Assembly (NCBI GenBank): GCA_902702965.1
Contig: CACRXP010000230.1
Coordinates: 460,989-524,988, forward strand
Direction of reading: 5' to 3'
DNA: 64,000 nt
Source: Spirometra erinaceieuropaei
Taxonomy: Eukaryota; Platyhelminthes; Cestoda; Diphyllobothriidea; Diphyllobothriidae
The notes beneath the pieces are model-generated. The model saw only the letters and a program-made list of their open reading frames with translations, did not search any database and had not been told where the DNA came from. Below, in pieces: positions 45,460 through 54,770 of this stretch. The stretch's first letter is position 1; each line of letters begins with the position of its first letter. Position numbers and translations under genes: made by a program.

Positions 45460-45740
45460 ATCCAAAAACGAATTGCCGTATCATCCCGCCTATAGAGTAG
45501 GAGGCCTAGTTTATGGAATGTATGCCGAAATTCCTAAATGCGTTATTGTTGCGAAAAGATTATTAAAGTAAAATTGTAAAAGTAGTCGGCCTGCAACATA
45601 ATTCTATTGTATATCAGTTATCGCAGGATACCAGCTTTCGAATGAACTTCGAATCGGCTACATTCCAAAAACACCACTCTGTGAAAATTACTACGTATTT
45701 AGCATTAATTTTCTCATTGATTGTCGATGTCCCTAAAGGT
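45460..45740 (-). repeat. Solo copy of the fold-back monomer
   Basis: Landmarks shared with the other copies are GCCGAAATTCCTAAATGCG, AGTCGGCCTGCAACATAATT, CGCAGGATACCAGCTTTCGA and CTCTGTGAAAATTACTACGT. The orientation is opposite to the solo copy at 49320-49700. Confidence 0.65.
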
Positions 45741-46249
45741 CCAGTTACATTTCATGGAAATTATGCATAAAATATTTATTCCTCCACTCATTCGGTCTAA
45801 ATTTGCGTCTTCGACTGATAGTTTCCTCGAAAGAGGGACATAATTCTGTAATAAAAAGTTTCTTATTGTTGTCTTTAAAATACCATGAGATGGACGGTCA
45901 TAAATCGTCACGTCTCTGCATTAACCAATGAGGCTTGACAAGTTAACAATATAAATCTAATTCACTACTAAAGTTTATGAACCCCAAATAGTCCCCCTTT
46001 ATTACCGTAGAGAAATGTGTGGTTTTCCGAACGCGGACAATAGACGGCTTGTAGTTTGGAAACCCTGAATCTATGGGTACCGGTAGAGGGGGTTCAAAAT
46101 TATTAAGGAATCGGAAAAGTCTTTAAAAATCAAATTATACCCTTCCTTCGAGTTTAAAGATGGAATATGATGTAACTGTCTACCGAATTAGCAAAAGAAT
46201 GAATATGTTTATGCATGTTTTCCATGAAATATAATTAAAATTTTATGCG
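45741..46249. other. No recognised gene
   Basis: AT-rich. The minus-strand frame 45714-45911 partly overlaps the repeat and is not supported. Confidence 0.4.
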
Positions 46250-46840
46250 TATCGAAAATCATTGTGAAAACATCATGCTACCTAAGTAGTCATTTTTATA
46301 GAGTTTATTTTTTCATGAAGCTCAAAAGAAATGCATTCGAAAACTGGCATCCTGATGAAACCGAAAAATAATAGAATTATGTTGCAGGCTGACTAGTTTT
46401 ACAACCCTACTTAATTAATCTTTTAGAAACGAAAACGCATTTCGGAATTTCGGCTGAAATTCCATGAGTAAGCCCAACTACTGTACGTGTGTTGGCTCGA
46501 GCAAAAATCCAAACTTTTCGAATGATCGGGCGTAGCTTGTATCGGGTTTCTCACAAAAACCACACGGGATCTTCATACGCTTTTTGGACAAAGTTTGGAT
46601 TTTTGCTGGAGCCAACACAGGTACAGGAAGTGGGCTAACTCATGAAATGTCAGCCGAAATTATGAAATTCGTTCTCCTTTTTAGAAGATTAATGAAGTAG
46701 GGTTGTAAAACTAGTCAGCCTGCAACATAATTCTACAATTTTTCAGTTTCCGCAGGATGCCAGTTTTCGAATAAATTTCCTTTAAGATACATGAAAAAAT
46801 AAACTCTGTGAAAATGACTACTTAGGTAGCTGACCAGAAA
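46250..46840. repeat. Tail-to-tail pair of the fold-back monomer, long palindrome
   Basis: Arms of about 250-280 bp (46250-46530 and 46585-46840) are close reverse complements. Outer landmarks are CTACCTAAGTAGTCATTTT and AAAATGACTACTTAGGTAG. Inner landmarks are GTTGGCTCGAGCAAAAATCC and GGATTTTTGCTGGAGCCAAC. The two monomers face opposite to the pair at 25130-26115. No coding sequence. Confidence 0.8.
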
Positions 46841-47165
46841 AGACAACTCTGGTGGCTATAGAAATGTTTATGCACGGTGCGACCCATTTCTGCATGGGGG
46901 GAGGATAAGAGGAGGCATCTGTCCAGCAAACATTTTCCCTAAATAAAACTTTCACAGCGATGAGACGCTGGTCCATTTCTAGTCATCGGGAAATATGTCC
47001 TAAAACACCTTTTCCGCCAGTTGCCAAGCATAAATGATCAAGATAATGAAAAAGAGGTAGTGAGCCCTCAAGAAAAAATACGCCACCGTTGTCAACATCC
47101 GCGTCAAACTTTGACACCCTAACGAGTATGCCGAAGTCGGGCAGGCTGGTCGTACATTAGCGGCT
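46841..47165. other. No recognised gene
   Basis: No motif or repeat recognised in this stretch. Confidence 0.4.
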
Positions 47166-47327
47166 TGGATCAGCGCGTCAGCATAGACAAAGATGTCACG
47201 TATAAATTTACCTCGTCCTTATTTTTTATTGTTATCGGGATCTTTGGCGTTTGCGCAACTTATGCTGCCTATGTCCTCTTCTCAATGCACTATTTCATTC
47301 ATGGAGTTTTGCGATGGCATAATCTTT
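47166..47327 (+). CDS. Candidate terminal exon with one transmembrane segment
   Basis: The plus-strand frame runs from a possible acceptor (GCGCGTCAG before CATAGAC, about 47185) to a stop at about 47327. It reads DVTYKFTSS, then the hydrophobic LFFIVIGIFGVCATYAAYVL, then HYFIHGVLRWHNL. A hydrophobic segment of about 22 residues followed by a basic tail would suit a C-terminal membrane anchor. No AATAAA was found directly after the stop and the family is not recognised. T-rich DNA also produces hydrophobic frames by chance, so confidence is low. Confidence 0.25.
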
Positions 47328-48707
47328 AATAATTTGAACATTTTTCACCTGCTGAGATTAAAATGCAAGATTTCTAAGTCTACTCTAATTTCAGTCCAAA
47401 TCAGTTATCTAAACTACTCAAGTTTTTAAGAACTGCCTGCGCCTAACGGACAAATGACGACAGATGAAGCCGGCCGACATGAAATAGGCTAGGTGTAGTC
47501 CTCAAGGACGTCAGGGCTAGCACATACCGAAACACAGAAGCATTAGAAATAAATCCTGGCCAACCCCAATCTGAACAGAGTTTTTAATACTAATCCATAT
47601 GAAATTGGAGGAGAAGGGTCAGGCGAGCATAAATGTGGAATCGAATAGAACGGACCGGTGATATGCAATAATGATTTAAGTTACGAAAAGAAGGAGTTAC
47701 GACAGAGAGTTGGCCTGTCTAGATGGTGAGATGACACCGACATGCCTACTAAGCAACTGGATGTTGCCAACGACACGCGAGGGTTGAGGGGGAGTACCGA
47801 CGTAGAAAGAGTGAAAAAGGCCAGACTTAAGACGAGTAAGAGGTAAGGTAGTCAGTGGTAGAGAGAGAGAGAGTGTAATGGGCACCGGACCGTTTTAGCC
47901 CACGCACAGTTACGTCATCAACGTCCCATGAACCCTAACTAATTCTCGGGCGTTTCCTAGGTTTTATGGTTTAACTAGTAGTCGACACTTCTTTCAAGGT
48001 CATTTGATACTTTAGAGGCAGTTCTGCCTGTGACCGCTGATCCGCAGTTGAAAGCACTAGATGACGGTTCAAGAACTTAAGTAATTTCGTCTGCGTCCTT
48101 CATCGTGAGACTAAATCGGTAATCCGCCTAAGCTGAAGAAAACGAACAAGCTTAAATATGGTCCAGCTAGTCGCATCAAATTACCAAAAATTATAATGCA
48201 GGGTTGTGTATAGGCTTCCTGAACCGATACCGAACACTTTGGCCCAAAACGACTGGAACTGGGATGAAACCAGTTAGGTGCTCTCAGTAAAAATTTTAAA
48301 CGCCTAATGCACAATCGCTTTCCAGCAAATCAAGTGCACACCGGCAGCCTTCATAACGTCCAAGCAAGTAGTGGCATTATTTTTCGTAAGTAGAAATGTT
48401 CGCTCACACACAATGCAACTTCCCGGAACACTGTAGCAGTATCTTCTGTGTCACTCAGCATAAAGTTATAAAAGGAAGAATCATCATCTGGCCTTAAAAA
48501 GATCATCATCAGCCGAATCATACTTGGCGACCTCAGCATTAGTTGCTTAGGAACAGAACGTACACCACGAAAAGACAGTTATAATGCATTCGAAAAACAC
48601 GCAATAAATTACTAGATCGTTCTTCTTGCATAAAGACACTGTCGAATTCCGATTTCCTAAACGCCAACTAAAATTGAGTTGGAGGTGAAAAACGGGTTAA
48701 GGTTGTT
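47328..48707. other. No recognised gene before the cadherin exon
   Basis: The minus-strand frames 47697-47885, 48111-48314 and 48351-48539 lie where 3' exons of the cadherin gene could be, but none shows cadherin or known cytoplasmic motifs. A short GA run occurs near 47860-47873. Confidence 0.35.
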
Positions 48708-48844
48708 NNNNNNNNNNNNNNNNNNNNNNNNNNNNNNNNNNNNNNNNNNNNNNNNNNNNNNNNNNNNNNNNNNNNNNNNNNNNNNNNNNNNNNNNNNNNN
48801 NNNNNNNNNNNNNNNNNNNNNNNNNNNNNNNNNNNNNNNNNNNN
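48708..48844. other. Assembly gap (137 N) inside the cadherin exon
   Basis: A run of N that hides the 3' end of the exon entering from 48980 and its donor site. Confidence 0.99.
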
Positions 48845-48980
48845 GTCAGGGATATCTTTGTTAAAGCTGATGGAATACTCGATTTCAGCGTTGAGACCCT
48901 TGTCCGAATCGTTGGCAACCACCTGAATGACCACCTTTGGCAGCGTCAGGATATCAGTGCATGTCAAGGTAACTGTGCCC
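48845..48980 (-). CDS. Cadherin/protocadherin gene, downstream exon (partial)
   Basis: The acceptor CTTTTAG precedes GGCACAGTTACC at 48980 on the minus strand. The product reads GTVTLTCTDI, then LPKVVIQVVANDSDKGLNAE and IEYSISFNKDIP before the gap. VxANDSDKGLNAEIEYSI is the standard middle part of an extracellular cadherin repeat (the A/xDxDxGxNAxIxYSI block, which includes calcium ligands). This exon would follow 56700-56948 in the transcript: that exon closes one repeat with DENDNAPTF and this one lies within the next. The protein would be a membrane adhesion or signalling receptor with calcium-rigidified ectodomain repeats. Confidence 0.8.
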
Positions 48981-49319
48981 TAAAAGTCAGCATGTCAATT
49001 GGTCAAATCAGCAGTTCTTTCCGGCAGTTCAACTTTACGTCCTATTCGTGGGTCGGTTTCAATCAGTCCTCCTGATATCATCTTGTCTTTTGGAAATGGG
49101 AGACTATTTCATGTTTGTTTTCCAGGTTTTTTTAAAAAACTAGTGAACTTTCCGTAAGAGACCCCAATATGGATGAGAAGTTTGCATAAACAGAAAGATT
49201 TCACTAAGTTTGCTACAGTTCAAGGATGCAATTTGAGAGCTATATTGTAAACTTTAGAAGCAGTATTAGAAAATGCAGAGGCACGATGATTCACGAACGG
49301 ACGTTTCTCAGTTTCAAAA

Positions 49320-49700
49320 TCTCATAATTATAAACTTTCTTAAGGCCGAATTATACACTTCCATCAAGAACAAATTTGAAGAAGACCTACCTGTTATCCA
49401 ATGAGTAAAAGAATATATATTTTCACCTATGTTTTCCATGAAATGTATTTGAATTTATAACGGTATCGAAAATCGATGAGAAACATTTACAATACATAAA
49501 TAGTCATTTTTTACAGAGTGTAGTTTTTGCGAGCGGTCTGAAAGAAGTTCGTTCAAAAGCTGGCGTCCCGCAGCAACTTAAATATCTTTGAATTATGCTG
49601 GATGTTGATTAATAGTACAACCCTATTTAAGTAATCTCTTACAGCCGAAAATGCATTTCAGAATTTCGGCAAACATTTCATGAGTTAGCACGCCCACTGT
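49320..49700 (+). repeat. Solo copy of the fold-back monomer
   Basis: Shares TGTTTTCCATGAAAT, GTATCGAAAATCGATGAG, TAGTCATTTTTTACAGAGTG, GCATTTCAGAATTTCGGC and CATTTCATGAGTTAG with the paired copies. At about 380 bp it may represent the basic unit. Confidence 0.7.
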
Positions 49701-49851
49701 ATATGCTTCAATTGCTGAAACGTATTCCGAAATTTGTTCGTATTCCCTTTTGATATTTCACAAAAGAAACACTCCCACACAAACCAAGATTTACGAAAAA
49801 TTGCAAAACATCTTTCATAGATGGTCAGCATTTGTCCATTAGACTGGGAAC

Positions 49852-50612
49852 GGTAACAATCGGGAGATGGCACCCAAAAAATCCGCCTAACCAAAGCAGC
49901 CTGTCTTACGGGACAGGTGGTAATAGGGGTTTTATGGGTGGTGGCTGGTCGGAATGTACGATACAAGCCGGCGGAAAGCTGGTCCGCTTTCCGTTCCGTT
50001 ATTACAAAATGGGCCGCCAAAGGCAGCATAGTAGTAATCGACGAGTGGAAGGCGTGTAATCGTCTTCCCTCAGAAGGTTATCTGCATTTCTCTGTTAACC
50101 ACTCAAAGAACTTCAAGGACCCTACCACCGGACGGCACACTAATGCCATTGAGGCATACTGGAGTAGGCTGAAAAGGAAACTCTACGAGGAAGACCCTGT
50201 ATGTGATCGAGCTCTGTGGGCTCACATAGACGAAGTACAGTATCGTCTTTGTTTTGACCTCAATGCCATGTCTTTGACAGATGCCTGGGAACTGTTCCTG
50301 TCCCGTGTTGTGCAGACTTATTCTATTTAAAAGTGATTTTGTTTTGTAATAAACTGCCATAACGCGAATGCATGTAGTATATTCAGGCGTGCGTGTGTAA
50401 CAATGGGGAAGGTTGGGTAACAACGACCATCGTTCATGTAACCTCCTGCAATGTTCGTTCGGCCAGCCCATGTTAGGCCGTCGGGGAATGTCCAAGTAGT
50501 TCGTGATAGTCGGCCTGCAACCGCTGATATAGCCTGCAGGCGTTTCAGTCCACTGTTAAAGGTATTATTTCTAGGTAACGGATTTTTTGGGTGCCATCCC
50601 CCGATTGTTACC
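49852..50612 (+). mobile_element. Merlin-type DNA transposon, internally deleted
   Basis: The terminal inverted repeats are 34 bp: 49852-49885 (GGTAACAATCGGGAGATGGC...) and 50579-50612 as its reverse complement, with two mismatches. They enclose the C-terminal half of an ISXO2/IS1016-like transposase. Merlin elements move by cut and paste with a DDE transposase and are known from flatworms. At 761 bp the copy is too short for the full enzyme. No clear 8-9 bp target-site duplication flanks the repeats. Confidence 0.8.
49917..50330 (+). pseudogene. Merlin transposase, C-terminal DDE part
   Basis: The open frame of 137 codons contains SIVVIDEWKACNRL (second catalytic Asp in IDEW), then YLHFSVNHSKNFKDP and TGRHTNAIEAYWSRLKRKL (catalytic Glu in IEAYW). 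The NHSxxFxDPxTGxHTNxIExxW signature is that of the ISXO2-like transposase domain of the IS1595/IS1016-Merlin group. The N-terminal zinc-binding part and the first Asp are absent, apparently through an internal deletion near 49890-49915. The stop is followed by AATAAA at 50348-50353. The retained frame is uninterrupted, suggesting a fairly young copy. Confidence 0.8.
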
Positions 50613-51110
50613 CAGGCCTGGAGACCCTGGACGCAGTAGGATTGCAATCTACTAGAAAGGTTAGAGAGGCGAACCACAGAACTAGTAAGAGGTCAGAGTA
50701 CACTGCCTTATCAGACCCGTCTGAATAACCTCAAACTCTATCCTCTGAGTTATAGGCAGTCGCGGGACGATTTGATACAAACTATCCGTATAGTGCATGG
50801 CTTGGACTGCCCCCCCCCTGGTGAGACGATTTTTTTCAAATTGCCACGAAAAATAACCTCCGGATACGCCCCTTCGAACTATGTGTTCCCAAAGGAAGAT
50901 TGGATGTGAGAAAGTATTTTTTCTCAAACCGTGTCGTGGAACCGTGGAATAACCTGCCCAAGGGGATGGAAGCGTCTCCATCTATGGTGACATTTAAATA
51001 TCGTCTGTACAGAGATCTATTGCACCAACAAGTGGGCTATTTGGCTTTGCAACCAGAAAAACCAATGCGCTATAGGAATCGATGTCTGTATTCACTTGTT
51101 GCTTGAACTT
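50613..51110 (+). mobile_element. CR1/Jockey-like LINE C-terminal fragment
   Basis: The sequence directly after the Merlin right repeat reads QAWRPWTQ, then DCNLLERLERRTTELVRG, PLSYRQSRDDLIQTIRIVHG and, after a frameshift, DVRKYFFSNRVVEPWNNLPK (50900-51000), ending LYSLVA. The order matches the tail of the LINE at 7690-10990 (LSYRHLRGDLIQ, KLEVRKFFFSNRV). It belongs to the same broad group but is a separate, 5'-truncated copy. Confidence 0.75.
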
Positions 51111-52661
51111 CTTCATGTTTTTGCTTATTTTTATTTTTATACTCAAATGGGGAATTCAAAGGCGGAAGCCTATTTTCCTCAAATATACTGACTGACACCG
51201 ACTAAGAAGGAAACCATTAGCACGTAAAATATGATGGCATAAACGAAATGTTGAGGTTTTTCAAACCAACTATCTTACAATTTATTAGTCTACCAACGTC
51301 CGGAAGATGCATTTTTGGAATTCATTTCCCTGTATTTTTTTCTTCAACCTTGCGACTTTAGTCCCTACAACCCTGTGAAGACAACATCAATGACGCTTGA
51401 CAGTTGGCGAAGAGAACTACAAATATATGGACACCATGCAAAACAGCAGGGCATGAATCGGTCAATATTTAAAAAAGCCTGCTTGATAAATCCAAAGCAT
51501 TGCCTGCAAGCCAGCTGGCGTCATCTCCCATGGAACCATATTTCGCATGGCTCTGCGAAAGGCTGTTGAGGTGTCAATTAGTAGTACGGCACTCGGAAAA
51601 ACCCTTGTACGCTTATCACCTTCCGCCCGTGGCCTTCTCCTATTTGAATATTTTCGTTTACATTCTTAAATCTGGAGGTGCATTTGGATGGACACCGAAT
51701 ATGCCAGGCGGGAAACATCTTTGAAACGGTGGATTGGTGTCTGTCGTCAGTGAAATTCCGACAAATGTTCTCCAAACTTGGTTCATTGGACTCATGTGCG
51801 ATTGTTGGTTTAAAAAGGCACACCGGGTTGGGATAATTCTGCAACCCGCAGCCGTTGGAGTTTAGCAAACATAACAGACCTTGGTGGAATTAAGGAGTTT
51901 TAGTCTGTCGCTATATGATAGACTGAAAGCTTTTTGCACTTCAGTGAACTGGAGCACGGACACGTGGTTGAGCGGAACCAGAACACGTAAGTTCTAAACT
52001 TCTGTAAGTAGGTTCACCGGAGGTGGACCTGCTTAGCCGTGATTCTTTGTCATTGTTATTTGCTTAACCGCTGCACGAGAGAAGCTTTACGTCGTCGAGG
52101 TGTGTAGAGGTTATATTCTGCGCCCTAATGCAGCCAAAACTTTATTCTGGCTAATTATCAGACGGAATCTTAATGGAGCTGAACATGGGAGAAGTGACGG
52201 CGTTCCCATCATTGTCTGAAATGTGTACTTGATACGTCCTCAGGGCCATTTACCTGTTGGCAGTTTCCCTTTTATCGCTTAATTTCCCAAAATATTAAAA
52301 AGGGCAGTCTAGAATTGTTTCGGTTAAAATGCATATGTACATCAATCTTCCCTAGATTATTATACCTTTTAGGCAGAATCAACTAACTCGCGGGTACTAG
52401 ACTGCGTGGACAGCCATGAAACGATCACGAAAACCCTAATACTTACACTCTGAAATTAAAACATCCATCAAGTTCTAAATCTGATTAGGACTTGGCAAAA
52501 ATAAGTTTGTGAAACAATATCACTACCAATCTCTTAAATGGAATATTAGTATTGCTACACAAACACTATCGATAGAGTAATACTCGTTTTGCGCGGGATT
52601 CGCACATGAGGCTTAGTGAAACTTCAACCAAAATCTAGCGTGCTACCGTTTATGAATTTGT
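51111..52661. other. Cadherin intron, nothing recognised
   Basis: Frames 51315-51569 and 51500-51724 (plus) and 51578-51868 (minus) overlap and lack motifs. Confidence 0.4.
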
Positions 52662-53019
52662 TAAAAAGGAAGAGGGGCGTTCACCGGGAGGGGTTTATTT
52701 GAGGTCCGACGTTTCGAGTAGTTCATTCGTCTACCCATCTTCAGAGACTGGTAAGTCCTGTGCACAGCTCCCCTTATAACGACACCTTTTGTCAAATGCG
52801 TGATCCGCCAATGCCGCCTGTGTGGCTGCATCCAACCCGCATGTCACCGTGACCTGAATCGCCCCCTTCGGCCGCGGTGATGACTGACGGCCCCGATTGT
52901 CCCGCGCCGTGACTGTCCCCCGCTAAGAAGGTTCGCAAAGTCAGATAGGGGGGAGACAAATTGATGTGGCGGTTGACAGAGCGGTCGGTGGACATCCAGG
53001 CTTCTTGCACTTGCCTTGC
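52662..53019 (-). repeat. PLE pseudo-LTR, same family as 23306-24262
   Basis: About 358 bp alignable with 23306-23666 along its whole length, in the same orientation. Landmarks are CGGCCCCGATTGTCCCGCGC, AATTGATGTGGCGGTTGACA and ACATCCAGGCTTCTTGCAC. It contains a hammerhead-like motif whose stem II differs from that of the 23-24 kb copies. Confidence 0.85.
52704..52749 (-). ncRNA. Hammerhead ribozyme-like motif with changed, still-paired stem II
   Basis: Minus strand: CTGAAGA (52744-52738), stem II GGGTAG with CTACTC (one G-T pair), GAAA (52715-52712), CGTC and GGAC. The 23-24 kb copies have GGTTAG / CTAACC. The T-A pair has become G-C, and a G-C pair has become G-T, so the stem is kept while the bases change. 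Stem I is GTCT with GGAC or AGAC. Confidence 0.7.
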
Positions 53020-53054
53020 TGTGTGATCGCCGCCCCGGCCCACAATCTCAACGA

Positions 53055-53361
53055 CAAATTTCGTGACGGCTTTTCAACTGCAACCCGTCTCTGCATAACA
53101 TAGGTAACGAATGAACGCGCACAGCAGTATGAATTTGTACAGAATGGCAGTGCATAGGAGCAAGGTCAAAGTTCAAAATAATCAATAGTCAGCTAAGACG
53201 TCCACATAAGCATCAAAAAGGAAAAAAGGAAGACGAAATGTTAACAACAAATCACAGTCAGAGGAAAATAGAGGCGTGAGATTACCAGGGCAATTGCAGA
53301 TTGATCACATGATCTAACTGCTTGCACAGGTCTGGTTTCTCCCTCCGTATGTAGGCTGCTT
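53055..53361 (-). repeat. Left arm of an apparently perfect inverted repeat in a PLE
   Basis: About 307 bp, the reverse complement of 53970-54276 with no difference that I could find. It covers the last ~80 bp of the PLE coding region plus its 3' UTR. Confidence 0.9.
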
Positions 53362-53966
53362 CCAAATAACGCAAGGTTCGAGTTGTACGTGCTCGGACAA
53401 GTACTCGAAAGGATGCTTTAGGGTCGACAACATGACCGCTATCTAACAGGTGTTTCGTTATAGACGAACGGGGGGTTCTATTTTCCTGTTTGAAAAGCCA
53501 ATTAGGCAAATGCTCAGCGGCCCTGGCCGCCAATTGCCTTTGCGTTCGCCCAATGTACTTGCATCCGCAAGTGCATGTGAATTCATACACACAATTGGGG
53601 GTGGCGTGCATTGGCAAGGCATCCTTTGCCCGGTTAATTGGAAGGCTATTTGTGGAACTGATGAAGATAAGCTCTGCTGCGTTGTACGTTCTTTCTATAG
53701 CGCATCGCAAGCGTCGTTTGATTGTGTTTGAGACGTTGTCACCCTTAAAAGGTAGACATATTATAACGGGCTTCTTCGGAACGGACTGTTCCGTCAAATT
53801 TGGCCGTAAATGGTTGCTGTACTTCTGAATGAAGCGTGCAGGATAACCACGATTAAGTAAGGCTTCTTTGATACGGGCAGTTTCTGTATCTATGGTCTCC
53901 TTGGAGCAAATATTTCTCGCTCTTTGAAAAAGAGTATGTACAAGATTACGCTTCCACTGTATTGGC
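53282..53966 (-). CDS. PLE C-terminal region with GIY-YIG endonuclease, open frame
   Basis: The minus-strand frame is open for about 228 codons without a stop. It starts at QWKRNLVHTLFQRARNIC, passes IKEALLNRGYPARFIQKYSN, and contains the nuclease: CVYEFTCTCGCKYIGRTQRQ followed by LAARAAEHLPNWL (Y and YIG motifs, paired Cys, Arg of the active site). It ends RREKPDLCKQLDHVINLQLP and W. The RT domain is absent because the upstream arm (53970-54276) replaces it. The intact frame and identical arms indicate a recent insertion into the older PLE at 52662-54770. The protein would nick target DNA during retrotransposition, but alone it is not functional. Confidence 0.85.
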
Positions 53967-53969
53967 GCA

Positions 53970-54276
53970 AAGCAGCCTACATACGGAGGGAGAAACCAGA
54001 CCTGTGCAAGCAGTTAGATCATGTGATCAATCTGCAATTGCCCTGGTAATCTCACGCCTCTATTTTCCTCTGACTGTGATTTGTTGTTAACATTTCGTCT
54101 TCCTTTTTTCCTTTTTGATGCTTATGTGGACGTCTTAGCTGACTATTGATTATTTTGAACTTTGACCTTGCTCCTATGCACTGCCATTCTGTACAAATTC
54201 ATACTGCTGTGCGCGTTCATTCGTTACCTATGTTATGCAGAGACGGGTTGCAGTTGAAAAGCCGTCACGAAATTTG
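53970..54276 (+). repeat. Right arm of the PLE inverted repeat
   Basis: Inverted partner of 53055-53361. It repeats the end of the coding region (AAYIRREKPDLCKQLDHVIN) in plus orientation, then the UTR. Confidence 0.9.
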
Positions 54277-54412
54277 TTGGCCCCAATAAATTCTGCTTTA
54301 CATGCTTGTTTTCAATTCATACCGGGGAAAAAATGCTTCAAAAATCTCAACGACGTCAAAGTTGGAGGTGTCCCATTTGCGCGGCATGGGTTGCTACCTC
54401 CGACTTTGGGTC

Positions 54413-54770
54413 CTACATTCGCACGGCTAACTTATGCTCGTGCATTCGCGTTTGCAGCCGTCGGCCGGTTTCCCCAACGTAGTTGCACCTTCCGCAGCTG
54501 CATTGAAGTCGGTAGACAACGGCCGACATCTTCTGCTTAGGGATCGGATCTTTTGGCCGCATCACTTGCCGGCGGATTGTTGAGTCAGGCCTGTGGGCAA
54601 CACCTATTCCGAGTGGCGCGAGTGCTCGAGCCACGGCTTTGGAGACCCCCTTGATGTACGGAATGCTCCGCCAGGAGTTTGACTGACTATGCTCTTCGTT
54701 CCGTTTCTTTGGCTGCCTTCGGCTCCGTTCAATGAATGCCCGCGGATAGTACCTTTGTATTGGTTAGTAA
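54413..54770 (-). mobile_element. PLE fragment (linker and GIY-YIG start) split by a second PLE
   Basis: Minus strand 54770-54413 encodes RSIPYIKGVSKAVARALA-like sequence, then PLGIGVAHRPDSTIRRQVMR, VVYRLQCSCGRCNYVGETGR and RLQTRMHEHKLAV. It is the same family as 23667-23901. Its terminal repeat is at 52662-53019, and the younger PLE at about 53036-54286 sits between the two parts. Confidence 0.8.
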
